Of a DNA stretch of 64,000 bases, positions 44,552 through 52,690 are shown piece by piece. Source of the stretch: Ignavibacteriota bacterium (GTDB taxonomy: Bacteria; Bacteroidota; Ignavibacteria; Kapaibacteriales; UBA2268); NCBI GenBank assembly GCA_019637995.1, contig JAHBUQ010000001.1, forward strand, positions 248,001-312,000. Direction: 5' to 3'. A model generated the notes under the pieces. The model worked only from the letters and a program-made list of their open reading frames with translations, did no database searches and had not been told where the DNA came from. Numbering within the stretch: the stretch's first letter is position 1; the number at the start of each line of letters is the position of its first letter. A program made the translations under genes and the position numbers.

Positions 44552-46312
44552 ATGAAATATATAAATGCTATAATAGACGGTATAAATGTTTCGGTTCCTG
44601 ATGGTCTTACTATTATGGAAGCCGCTGACAGAATAAATGCTCACGTGCCAAGATTATGTTATCACCCATTTCTTTCAACTGAAGGTTCTTGCAGAGTTTG
44701 CTCTGTAAAAGTAGAAGGTTATGGTAATTTACTTCCTGCTTGTGCTACAAAATTGCAGGAAGGAATGAAAATTACAACAAATTCTCCTGAGCTTAGAGAA
44801 ACAAGAAGAGATTTAGTGGAATTACTTCTCGATAATCACCCACGAGCATGTTTGACTTGTGAACGTGACGGCAATTGTGAATTGCAAAACTTATCATACA
44901 AACTTGGTGTTCGTCACAGAGTATTTGACGGTGCAAGAAAGAGATTCCCAATTGATAAATCAAATGTTTCAGTAGTACGTGATGCTGAAAAATGTATCCT
45001 TTGCCGCAGATGTGTAAGAGTATGCTCCGAAATACAGGGTGTGCATAACTTAAGCCAGATGTTCCGCGGTGTAAATACAGTTGTAACTCCGGCTTTTCAG
45101 GCACCGATGGATGATTCAGTTTGTATCAAATGCGGGCAGTGTATCAATGTATGTCCTACAGCTGCATTCATCGAAAAGAATGATACCGAAGATGTGTGGG
45201 AAATCTTGAAAGATCCTAATAAATTTGTTGTTGCCCAAACTGCTCCGGCAATCAGAGCCGCAATAAATGAAGGATGGGATTTGCCACATGGCAGAAGTGC
45301 AACCGGAAAAACTGTTGCTGCACTTCGCCGGCTTGGTTTTGATGCAGTATTTGATACTGATTTCACAGCCGACCTAACAATTATGGAAGAAAGCCATGAA
45401 TTGATTGAACGACTTAATAATGGAGGTACTTTACCTCTTATCACGTCTTGTTCGCCGGGCTGGATAAATTTTGTTGAACATTTTTATCCCGAATTGCTTC
45501 CAAATGTGTCAAGTTGTAAATCTCCGATGCAGATGCTTTCAACATTAATCAAAACATACTACGCTGAAAAAACAGGGCGCGACCCGAAAGATATTTATGT
45601 AGTTGCTGTAATGCCATGCGTTGCAAAGAAATTTGAAGCGAAACGACCAGACCATTATTCTCCTGAAGGTATTCCTTACACTGATACAGTTGTAACCACA
45701 CGCGAATTAATTTGGATGATTAAAGCATACGGTATAGATTTTCCAAATTTACCTGAAGAAGATTTTGATACTCCTATGGGTATTTCTTCCGGTGCAGGCG
45801 ATATTTTTGGTTCAACAGGTGGTGTAATGGAAGCTGCTCTTAGAACTGCTTATGAAAAGATCACCGGTGAATCAATTACAAACCTCAATTTCACAGAAGT
45901 ACGTGCAATTGAAGGATTAAGAGAAGCAACAATTGACATTAAAGGAACTTTAATAAATGTTGCCGTTGCTAATGGTCTTAACAATGCAAAAACTATTTTG
46001 GAAAAAGTTAAGAAAGGTGAAAAGCAATATCATCTTATAGAAATTATGGCATGTCCGGGTGGCTGCGTAGCAGGTGGTGGTCAGCCATTATCACATGTTG
46101 AAAAATATGTTTATCCTCTTGATAAAGATATGATAAAATTAAGACAAAACGCCCTGTATGATATTGATTCCGGAAAAACATTAAGAAAATCTCATGAAAA
46201 TCCTGCTATAATACAAATATATAAAGAGTTTTTAGGCGAACCCGGTAGTCATACTGCTCATGAATTATTACATACAAACTATTCTGCCAAATTACCAAGG
46301 GGGATAAAATAA
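44552..46312 (+). CDS. hydA: [FeFe]-hydrogenase catalytic subunit (M3-type)
   Basis: A 586-residue group A [FeFe]-hydrogenase. N-terminal [2Fe-2S] domain (1-78), His-Cys ligated cluster (HPRACLTCERDGNC, about 92-110), two [4Fe-4S] ferredoxin motifs (CILCRRCVRVC, CIKCGQCINVCP, 145-205), then the H-cluster domain. L1 reads TSCSPGW with Cys300 and Ser301, L2 MPCVAKKFE with Cys356, and L3 MACPGGCVAGGGQP with Cys501 and Cys505. The common L1 is TSCCPGW, so one of the two adjacent Cys is Ser here. The small-subunit-like C-terminus is fused. It makes or uses H2 with the NAD-linked partner HydB. AAAGGAGA precedes the ATG. Confidence 0.95.
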   Translation: MKYINAIIDGINVSVPDGLTIMEAADRINAHVPRLCYHPFLSTEGSCRVCSVKVEGYGNLLPACATKLQEGMKITTNSPELRETRRDLVELLLDNHPRACLTCERDGNCELQNLSYKLGVRHRVFDGARKRFPIDKSNVSVVRDAEKCILCRRCVRVCSEIQGVHNLSQMFRGVNTVVTPAFQAPMDDSVCIKCGQCINVCPTAAFIEKNDTEDVWEILKDPNKFVVAQTAPAIRAAINEGWDLPHGRSATGKTVAALRRLGFDAVFDTDFTADLTIMEESHELIERLNNGGTLPLITSCSPGWINFVEHFYPELLPNVSSCKSPMQMLSTLIKTYYAEKTGRDPKDIYVVAVMPCVAKKFEAKRPDHYSPEGIPYTDTVVTTRELIWMIKAYGIDFPNLPEEDFDTPMGISSGAGDIFGSTGGVMEAALRTAYEKITGESITNLNFTEVRAIEGLREATIDIKGTLINVAVANGLNNAKTILEKVKKGEKQYHLIEIMACPGGCVAGGGQPLSHVEKYVYPLDKDMIKLRQNALYDIDSGKTLRKSHENPAIIQIYKEFLGEPGSHTAHELLHTNYSAKLPRGIK

Positions 46313-46815
46313 TGTGCTGCGATAAAACATTTACATTAGATAAAGATATTGTAGAATTTGCAAATGAATGTATTACCAAAGAACATCCCGAGTCATATCT
46401 TATTGCGGTTCTTCATAAAGTACAGGGACGCTACGGCTATCTTTCTGAAATTCATCTTGATGAAGTAGCTCATCTCTTGCAGGTACCAACTGCAAATGTT
46501 TACGGTGTTGCTACATTTTATCATTACTTCAAATTGAAACCACGAGGAAAATTCTCAATTTCAGTTTGCCTTGGAACTGCCTGCTTTGTCAAAGGTGCAG
46601 ATAGTGTACTCAATGCATTTAAAAGTGATTTGGGTATCGAAATGGGTGAAACTACAAGCGACGGACTTTTCTCAATTGAGGGCACACGATGCATTGGCGT
46701 GTGTGCGTTGGCTCCTGTTGTTACAATCAATGACAAGGTGTTCAGCAATGTAACTGCTAATCAGGTTTCACAGATTTTGAACGACGTTAAAGAGCAAGAA
46801 AAATCAAGTCTTTAG
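46312..46815 (+). CDS. hydC: NuoE-like [2Fe-2S] subunit of the hydrogenase
   Basis: A 167-residue thioredoxin-like ferredoxin of the NuoE/HydC type. The [2Fe-2S] ligands lie in CLGTACFVKGAD (about 90-95) and CIGVCALAP (about 130-135). The N-terminal helical part resembles NuoE. It overlaps the hydA stop by one base (TAATG), so the trimer genes are translationally coupled. The last four codons and stop are part of an exact 18-base tandem duplication. Confidence 0.93.
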   Translation: MCCDKTFTLDKDIVEFANECITKEHPESYLIAVLHKVQGRYGYLSEIHLDEVAHLLQVPTANVYGVATFYHYFKLKPRGKFSISVCLGTACFVKGADSVLNAFKSDLGIEMGETTSDGLFSIEGTRCIGVCALAPVVTINDKVFSNVTANQVSQILNDVKEQEKSSL

Positions 46816-46838
46816 GCTACATCAAGTCTTTAGGCTAC
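46803..46838. repeat. Perfect 18-bp tandem duplication at the hydC stop codon
   Basis: The unit ATCAAGTCTTTAGGCTAC occurs at 46803-46820 and again at 46821-46838. The first copy contains the last codons and the TAG of hydC; the second follows the stop and is non-coding. It looks like a recent slippage or duplication. Confidence 0.95.
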
Positions 46839-46853
46839 ATGTTGTTTAATGCT

Positions 46854-46894
46854 AAAATAGTACTCTACTAACAAAGTGGAGTACTATTTTTTTT
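46854..46894 (+). terminator. Strong Rho-independent terminator of the hydrogenase operon
   Basis: AAAATAGTACTC pairs with GAGTACTATTTT, extended inward by TACT/AGTG (one G.U), with loop AACAA and a run of eight T. It lies about 40 bases after the hydC stop. On the minus strand it may also help end the biotin-carrier transcript. Confidence 0.92.
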
Positions 46895-46927
46895 AATAAA
46901 TAATGCTATTTAAAAAATTGTAATAAA

Positions 46928-47251
46928 CTATAACTTATCTTCATCAATAATTACCAGAAGTTGATTTTTTGAAACATTCTCGCCTAAACTGACGTGAACA
47001 GATTTAACAGTACCATTTACAGATGCTGTCACAAGATTTTTCATCTTCATTGCTTCAAGTACAAGTAACTTTTCTCCGAATTTAACTTTATCACCCTGTT
47101 TGATTGATATTTCCCTAATCGCTCCGGGAATGAATGCAGTGATGACATTTTTATTAAAGCCACTAAAATTTTTCCTGCTTGAAAATTTCTTATTGACTTT
47201 GGTAACATAGACCGTGTCATCAACAACAAATTCAGTATATAGGTCATTCAT
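46928..47251 (-). CDS. Biotin carboxyl carrier protein subunit
   Basis: A 107-residue biotinyl domain protein. The biotin attachment motif is EAMKMKN with Lys69. The N-terminal 35 residues are a short lead, not the long Pro/Ala linker often found in decarboxylases. It carries CO2-biotin to the carboxyltransferase encoded 12 bases upstream. It probably belongs to acyl-CoA carboxylase (propionyl- or methylmalonyl-CoA type). No biotin carboxylase or membrane decarboxylase subunit is in the window. Confidence 0.9.
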   Translation of the reverse strand: MNDLYTEFVVDDTVYVTKVNKKFSSRKNFSGFNKNVITAFIPGAIREISIKQGDKVKFGEKLLVLEAMKMKNLVTASVNGTVKSVHVSLGENVSKNQLLVIIDEDKL

Positions 47252-47263
47252 AAATATGTCTCC

Positions 47264-48808
47264 TTAAAATGGCGGTATGCCATGTTTTCTACTTGGACGA
47301 TTTTCAATTTTATTAGTAGCTATATGTAATGAATGAAGCAACTGCCCACGTAACTCATCAGCAGTTACTACCGCATCAATATATCCTGCAGAAGCAGCCT
47401 TGTAAGGATTTGCAAATTTTTGAGTATATTCATCAACTTTTTCCTTGCGCATTATTTCAGGGTCAATAGCCTCTGAAATTTCTTTTTTGAAAATTATATT
47501 TGCTGCACCTTCAGGACCCATCACAGCTATTTCGGCTGTCGGAAGCGAGAATACGAAATCAGCTCCTAAGTGCTTGGAACACATGGCAATATAACCACCA
47601 CCATAAGCTTTACGAAGAACAACTGTTAATTTTGGAACAGTTGCTTCGCTATAAGCATAAAGAATCTTTGCGCCGTGCCTGATTACTCCGGCATGCTCCT
47701 GATCAACACCGGGTAAATAACCGGGTAAGTCAACAAGTGTTAATAGTGGAATATTGAAGGAATCACAGAATCTTATGAAACGAGCAGCTTTATCAGATGA
47801 ATCCACATCCAGAACACCTGCTAAAACCATCGGTTGATTGCCAACAATACCCACTGTTTCTCCATTGAAGCGAGCAAATCCCACAACAATGTTCTGTGCA
47901 AAATATTCCTGAACTTCCAAAAAGTCGGAATTATCGCTCAATGATTTTATTATATCACGAACATCATAGGGCATTGTAGATTCTTTGGGAATAATATCAA
48001 GTATTTTGTATTCAGGTTTTGGAGGCATTGGAGCAAATTTCTCTGCTTTTTTGTAATTATTCCAGGGAATGTATGAAACTAATTTTGCTATCTGCTCAAA
48101 ACATTCTTCCTCGCTTTCAGCAAAGAAATGAGCATTTCCGGTTATTTCAGAGTGAACTCTTGCACCTCCAAGGTCTTCCATGCTAATTTCCTCACCCAAT
48201 ACAGTTTTGATTACTTCAGGACCGGTGATAAACATTTTCGAAATTTTATCAACCACAAAAACAAAATCAGTTAGCGCAGGAGAGTACACAGCTCCGCCTG
48301 CACAAGGTCCCAATATAACAGAAATTTGAGGAATCACTCCTGAAGCAAGTGTATTACGATAGAATATTTCTCCATATCCTGCCAAGGAATTTACACCTTC
48401 CTGAATTCTTGCACCGCCTGAATCATTTATACCAATTAATGGGATTCCAAGTTTTATGGAATGGTCCATTATTTTTGTAATTTTTCTGGCATGAGCAAGC
48501 CCAAGAGAGCCACCAGCTATAGTGAAATCCTGAGCATATATACAAACAGGATGTCCAACAATATCACCTGTACCGGTTATGACACCGTCACGGGGGAGAA
48601 ATTTTTTATCCATACCGAAATCTTCGGCTTTGTGCTCTACAAATAGGTCATACTCGTGGAAGGAATCCTTATCTAATATAGCCTCAATACGCTCACGAGC
48701 CGTCATTTTACCCAGCTTCTGCTGTTTAACTTTTGACTGTGCGTCTGTATCTTCGGCGACTGTTTTCTTCTTTGTGAAGAAGTCAAGTAATCTTGATGCT
48801 AAAGACAT
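47264..48808 (-). CDS. Acyl-CoA carboxyltransferase (propionyl-/methylmalonyl-CoA type)
   Basis: Carboxyltransferase of the PccB/MmdA family, 514 residues. Crotonase-like halves are seen: GGSLGLAHARKITKIMDHSIKLGIPLIGINDSGGARIQEGV with the oxyanion Gly-Gly, and PLLTLVDLPGYLPGVDQEHAGVIRHGAKILYAYSEATVPKLTV. It moves CO2 between biotin and an acyl-CoA. Start is the ATG at 48808: AGGTGA lies just upstream; a GTG at 48817 would add three residues. A palindrome (48911-48931) lies about 100 bases upstream. The biotin carrier gene follows by 12 bases. Confidence 0.93.
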   Translation of the reverse strand: MSLASRLLDFFTKKKTVAEDTDAQSKVKQQKLGKMTARERIEAILDKDSFHEYDLFVEHKAEDFGMDKKFLPRDGVITGTGDIVGHPVCIYAQDFTIAGGSLGLAHARKITKIMDHSIKLGIPLIGINDSGGARIQEGVNSLAGYGEIFYRNTLASGVIPQISVILGPCAGGAVYSPALTDFVFVVDKISKMFITGPEVIKTVLGEEISMEDLGGARVHSEITGNAHFFAESEEECFEQIAKLVSYIPWNNYKKAEKFAPMPPKPEYKILDIIPKESTMPYDVRDIIKSLSDNSDFLEVQEYFAQNIVVGFARFNGETVGIVGNQPMVLAGVLDVDSSDKAARFIRFCDSFNIPLLTLVDLPGYLPGVDQEHAGVIRHGAKILYAYSEATVPKLTVVLRKAYGGGYIAMCSKHLGADFVFSLPTAEIAVMGPEGAANIIFKKEISEAIDPEIMRKEKVDEYTQKFANPYKAASAGYIDAVVTADELRGQLLHSLHIATNKIENRPSRKHGIPPF

Positions 48809-48910
48809 TGTTATCACCTAACAATAATTAAAAATTTAAAAAAATCATAATAACATATTACAAAAATGCAATATTTTGATGAAATATAAAAGAACTTTTT
48901 TACATATTCT

Positions 48911-48931
48911 TTGCAAATAAGGTATTTGCAA
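48911..48931. promoter_or_regulatory. 21-bp palindrome upstream of the carboxyltransferase gene
   Basis: TTGCAAATA-AGG-TATTTGCAA is a perfect nine-base inverted repeat with a three-base centre. It lies about 100 bases before the carboxyltransferase ATG and 60 bases from the rplT terminator on the other side. Its length and symmetry suit a dimeric repressor site. Confidence 0.55.
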
Positions 48932-48992
48932 TGCGTTATATGTGAAAACAATGACAATAAGGTGATGGACATTCAATAAAACATAATAAAAA

Positions 48993-49018
48993 AAGACTGC
49001 TTAGTAAAAAGCAGTCTT
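48993..49018 (-). terminator. Terminator of the rpmI-rplT operon
   Basis: AAGACTGCTT and AAGCAGTCTT form a perfect 10-pair stem with a six-base loop. On the minus strand a run of seven T follows, 28 bases after the rplT stop. Confidence 0.9.
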
Positions 49019-49045
49019 CTTAAAATATCTAATCAGGAAGCAATA

Positions 49046-49393
49046 TTAACTGTTGACCTGACTAATAATAGCTTTGAATACTTCCGGACGGTTCATAGCA
49101 AAATCTGCTAAAACTTTACGGTTGATATTGATATTATTTTTCTTCAGGGCATGAATCAGTCTTGAATATGTTGTATCATTTTCGCGTGCTGCTGCATTGA
49201 TACGCATTATCCAAAGGCTTCTGTACGAACGTTTTTTGAGTTTACGACCAACATAAGCGTGCAACAAACCTTTTTCAATGTGATTTTTTGCAACTGTCCA
49301 TACGTTTTTACGTGAACCCCAATAACCTTTGGCTAATTTTAGAAATTTTCTTCTTCTGTTTCTTGCCGCTACTTTATTGGCTGACCTTGCCAT
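49046..49393 (-). CDS. rplT: 50S ribosomal protein L20
   Basis: A 115-residue protein with the L20 pattern: [47 protein letters not shown], and [24 protein letters not shown]. It assembles early with 23S rRNA. The start is the ATG at 49393, which has a GGAG site in front; the frame upstream adds eleven spurious residues. It is 67 bases downstream of rpmI. Confidence 0.97.
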   Translation of the reverse strand: MARSANKVAARNRRRKFLKLAKGYWGSRKNVWTVAKNHIEKGLLHAYVGRKLKKRSYRSLWIMRINAAARENDTTYSRLIHALKKNNININRKVLADFAMNRPEVFKAIISQVNS

Positions 49394-49460
49394 ACTAAAT
49401 CTCCAATATTGGCTCGGGGAGAGCAACCATCCCGTTCGCCGGTTAATAAAAATATGTTAA

Positions 49461-49658
49461 TTAAGCGAGCCCTAACATTCTTTTGACTCTTTTAACATCT
49501 ACATCAGCAATAACTGATGACTGCCTTAAATTACGTTTACGTTTGGCAGATTTTTTTGTAAGGATATGACTATGATAAGCCTTTTTCCTTTTGATGGTTC
49601 CGCTTGGAGCTACTTTGAATCTCTTTTTAGCGGACCCGTTTGATTTCATCTTTGGCAT
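49461..49658 (-). CDS. rpmI: 50S ribosomal protein L35
   Basis: A 65-residue basic protein with the L35 motif [37 protein letters not shown]. It usually follows infC and precedes rplT; here infC is absent and rpmI has its own promoter (49696-49726) with a 30-base leader and an AGGAAG ribosome site. Confidence 0.97.
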   Translation of the reverse strand: MPKMKSNGSAKKRFKVAPSGTIKRKKAYHSHILTKKSAKRKRNLRQSSVIADVDVKRVKRMLGLA

Positions 49659-49695
49659 AATGCTTCCTATTTAAAATATTAAAATCAAAGAACAG

Positions 49696-49726
49696 CAAAA
49701 ATACGATTATTTTCAGAATTATCAAA
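49696..49726 (-). promoter_or_regulatory. Bacteroidota-type promoter of rpmI-rplT
   Basis: On the minus strand TTTG (49726-49723), 19 bases, then TATTTTTG (49703-49696) match the consensus. The rpmI ATG is about 38 bases downstream. Confidence 0.8.
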
Positions 49727-49857
49727 ATTTTATATAAAATTTTAATTTATTTTGCTTAAAAATTTATATTTTGTTAGATAATTTCGAGCTATTTAGCAAA
49801 TTTCAAATATTATATCCGATTGATTTTATAGCCTGTAATAATTGATATTAATAGTTA

Positions 49858-49891
49858 ATCAATCAAACTCACATCTGTAAGTTTGATTGAT
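49858..49891. terminator. Perfect 12-bp inverted repeat, possible terminator without T-run
   Basis: ATCAATCAAACT and AGTTTGATTGAT flank a 10-base loop. On the minus strand it lies about 70 bases after the AbgT stop, a fitting place for a terminator, but it lacks a T run on either side. A protein-binding site is the alternative. Confidence 0.5.
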
Positions 49892-49959
49892 GATAAAGCT
49901 CTAAATCAATTATTTTCAGTACATTTTCCTGATTGAAAATATGCAATATAGCAATAATC

Positions 49960-51504
49960 TTAATTCGGTAAATAGAGTGGTCCGTCGGGTCCCAGAGGAA
50001 TACCAAGCAACATCCACAAAATAAGTATAATCAGCCAGGCAATTGTAAGCATAAATGTATATGGTATCATTGTTGAGATTATTGTGCCAATACCATAATT
50101 TTCGTCATACTTTTGAGCGTATGTTACAATTAAAGCGAAATAACTCATCATTGGAGTAACAAGATTTGTTACTGAATCGCCAATTCTGAATGCAGCTTGA
50201 GTAAGTGCAGGATGATAACCCAATAGCATAAACATAGGGATGAAAACCGGCGCCATTATAGCCCATTTTGCTGATGCACTGCCCATAAAGAGATTAATGA
50301 AAGCAGATAGCAAAACAAATGCTGCGATAAGTGTAATTCCGGTCAAATTTATACTGCGTAAAGTTTCCGCCCCGTTGATTGCAAGAATCAGTCCAAGATT
50401 TGAGTAGCTGAAGAAATATACAAACTGTGCCGCAAAAAATACAAGCACAATATAGCTTGCCAGTCCACTCATAGAGTGTGTGATATGCTTTACTGTATCT
50501 TTATCATTCTTGATTGTACCGACAATTGCACCATAAATTAAACCGGGAATAAAAAAGAATATCAAAATACCTATGATTATACCGTCAAAAAATGGAGAAT
50601 GAAGTACAGAGCCGTCAACAGGATTTCTAAACAATCCATTTTCAGGAACTACAGTCATAGCAAGTGCAATTATGACTCCCAAAAGTCCAAGTCCTGCAAA
50701 TCTCAATCCCTTTTTCTCTAATGAGGTTAATTGTTCAATTGCAAGTGCTTTGGCATTTCCTTCATATTTTCCTAATCTCGGCTCTACAATTTTCTCGGTT
50801 ACCCATGTACCTATCAGTACGACCATGATACCTGAAGCAAACATAAAGTAGAAATTAACTGCAGGATTTATAACAATTGTGTTGTCTAATATCTGCGCTG
50901 CAGTTGTTGAAAGGCCTGCTAAAATCGGGTCAACTGAACCAATAAGAAAGTTTGCACCGAATCCTCCGCTCACACCACAAAATGCTGCAGCAAGACCCGC
51001 CATAGGATGCCGATTTAAGGCATGAAACATCATAGCACCGAGTGGAATAAGTATTACATAACCAGCTTCGGATGCAAGATGCGACAAAATTCCGGCTAAC
51101 ACGAGTGCAGCGGTTATAAGCCTTGGCGGTGCAGAAAGCACAAGAGCACGTATCATTACAGAGAATAGACCCGAACCTTCAGCTACGCCAATACCTACCA
51201 TTACTACAAGGACATATCCAAGTGGAGGGAAATTTACGAAATTTTTGATTATATTGGTATAAATCCACCTAATTCCATCACCACTTAACAAACTATTTAC
51301 CGATATAGATTCTTTTGTAATTGGATGCAAGGCATAAAATCCAAACATATCAGCAAAGAATGATAATATTGCTACCATCAGGGCAAGTAGGGCAAACAAT
51401 GTTGCCGGGTGAGGTAATTTATTTCCAATTATTTCAATATAGTCCAACGATTTTAAAAAGATTCGCTGAAATCTTCCATTTTTCTTAGCTTTCTTTTCTG
51501 TCAT
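49960..51504 (-). CDS. AbgT family transporter
   Basis: A 514-residue membrane protein with about eleven helices. IGNKLPHPATLFALLALMV near the start, GSGLFSVMIRALVLSAPPRLITAALVLAGILSHLASEAGYVILIPLGAMMF in the middle, and FRIGDSVTNLVTPMMSYFALIV near the end are AbgT hallmarks. The family exports or imports p-aminobenzoyl-glutamate or antimetabolites such as sulfonamides using an ion gradient. No abgA or abgB peptidase genes adjoin. A promoter candidate lies upstream (51539-51573). Confidence 0.92.
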   Translation of the reverse strand: MTEKKAKKNGRFQRIFLKSLDYIEIIGNKLPHPATLFALLALMVAILSFFADMFGFYALHPITKESISVNSLLSGDGIRWIYTNIIKNFVNFPPLGYVLVVMVGIGVAEGSGLFSVMIRALVLSAPPRLITAALVLAGILSHLASEAGYVILIPLGAMMFHALNRHPMAGLAAAFCGVSGGFGANFLIGSVDPILAGLSTTAAQILDNTIVINPAVNFYFMFASGIMVVLIGTWVTEKIVEPRLGKYEGNAKALAIEQLTSLEKKGLRFAGLGLLGVIIALAMTVVPENGLFRNPVDGSVLHSPFFDGIIIGILIFFFIPGLIYGAIVGTIKNDKDTVKHITHSMSGLASYIVLVFFAAQFVYFFSYSNLGLILAINGAETLRSINLTGITLIAAFVLLSAFINLFMGSASAKWAIMAPVFIPMFMLLGYHPALTQAAFRIGDSVTNLVTPMMSYFALIVTYAQKYDENYGIGTIISTMIPYTFMLTIAWLIILILWMLLGIPLGPDGPLYLPN

Positions 51505-51538
51505 ACCTTATTTTTTTTATTTACTAAATAATAAGATA

Positions 51539-51573
51539 CAAATATAATAAAATACTTAAGATTAATCATTCAA
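51539..51573 (-). promoter_or_regulatory. Candidate promoter of the AbgT transporter
   Basis: On the minus strand TTG (51573-51571) and TATATTTG (51546-51539) are separated by 24 bases, longer than the usual 19-21. The -7 match is exact and about 35 bases from the ATG. Confidence 0.4.
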
Positions 51574-51598
51574 AAAGTATTATTTTTTCCAAAAAAGT

Positions 51599-52543
51599 TT
51601 AAAATGGTAGTTTCCCTAAATCAACATTACCTCCTGAAAGTATAATACCTACTTTTTTGCGTTTGAATCTTTCGGGGTTTTCCATTATTGCAGCAACCGG
51701 CACAGCACATGATGGCTCAATGATGATTTTCATCCTTTCCCAAATTAGCCTCATAGACTTAATAATGGTTTCTTCTTCGACTGTCAAAATAGTACTGACG
51801 TTTTTTTTGATTATTTCAAAAGTGAGTGTACCAAGAGATGTCAAAAGCCCATCTGCTATAGTTTTTGGATTTACAGAGGGCACAATATCACCCTTCATGA
51901 TAGATTGATATGCGTCATCAGCACCTTTTGGTTCGCCTGCGATTACCTCTGTTTTGGGGCTAATGTGCTTCACAGAAATGGAAGTACCGCTAAGTAGCCC
52001 TCCACCACCGACAGGAGTCATCACAATATCCAAATCAACAACTTCATCAAGTAGCTCTATAGCAGCAGTTCCCTGACCGCAAATTACATTGAAATTATTA
52101 TAAGGATGTATGAATTTAGCACCGGTTTCTGCTGTAACCTTCTCAAGAGTATCCTCTCGGGCTTTTAGGTTTGGCTCGCAATAAATTATCTTACCACCAT
52201 AACCTGCTACTGCATCAGATTTCACTTTTGGTGAATTGTTTGGCATTACAATATAAGCCGGCACACCCCTCATACGTGCTGCCAGAGCAAGAGCCTGAGC
52301 ATGATTTCCGGATGAATGTGTTGCAACACCTTTTTGGGCTTCATCGTCTGTAAGTGATAAAACAGCATTCGATGCTCCACGGAATTTGAAAGCACCCACT
52401 TTCTGGAAATTTTCACATTTGAAATAAATTTCGCAACCTAAAATTTTGTTGACACTTTCTGATGTTAGAACAGGTGTATGTTTAATTTGATTTCTAATGC
52501 GATTATGAGCATCTTGAATATTGTTAAATTCGGGTAATTTCAT
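51599..52543 (-). CDS. Threonine/serine dehydratase-like PLP enzyme
   Basis: A 314-residue fold type II PLP enzyme of the catabolic threonine dehydratase / serine racemase group. The PLP lysine is Lys53 in VGAFKFRGAS, the phosphate loop is the Gly-rich VGGGGLLSGTS near residue 180, and SSGNHAQALALAAR binds the substrate carboxylate. It lacks the C-terminal ACT domain of biosynthetic IlvA, so it likely deaminates threonine or serine (or racemises serine) without isoleucine control. It is encoded alone, 95 bases upstream of the AbgT gene on the same strand. Confidence 0.9.
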   Translation of the reverse strand: MKLPEFNNIQDAHNRIRNQIKHTPVLTSESVNKILGCEIYFKCENFQKVGAFKFRGASNAVLSLTDDEAQKGVATHSSGNHAQALALAARMRGVPAYIVMPNNSPKVKSDAVAGYGGKIIYCEPNLKAREDTLEKVTAETGAKFIHPYNNFNVICGQGTAAIELLDEVVDLDIVMTPVGGGGLLSGTSISVKHISPKTEVIAGEPKGADDAYQSIMKGDIVPSVNPKTIADGLLTSLGTLTFEIIKKNVSTILTVEEETIIKSMRLIWERMKIIIEPSCAVPVAAIMENPERFKRKKVGIILSGGNVDLGKLPF

Positions 52544-52622
52544 TATAATTTTTTAGAATAATAATACAAAAAATATGAGACGCTATTTAAACAATGCTAT
52601 TTTGCAGATTTTAATCGCAAAA

Positions 52623-52653
52623 TTGTTACATTGACAATATTTGCTTATTTTTG
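52623..52653 (+). promoter_or_regulatory. Bacteroidota-type promoter of the thioredoxin-like lipoprotein gene
   Basis: TTG (52623-52625), 20 bases, then TATTTTTG (52646-52653) match the consensus. The ATG at 52691 is 37 bases downstream of the -7 box. Confidence 0.75.
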
Positions 52654-52690
52654 TTCAGTCAGATTTTGCAAAAACAAGATTTTATAAATT

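Larger units (their letters stand above)
49659..49959. other. Intergenic region between rpmI and the AbgT gene
   Basis: 301 bases of AT-rich DNA between rpmI and the upstream minus-strand abgT-like gene. It holds the rpmI promoter (49696-49726) and a perfect inverted repeat (49858-49891). The infC gene that normally sits here is missing and I see no remnant of it. Confidence 0.7.
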
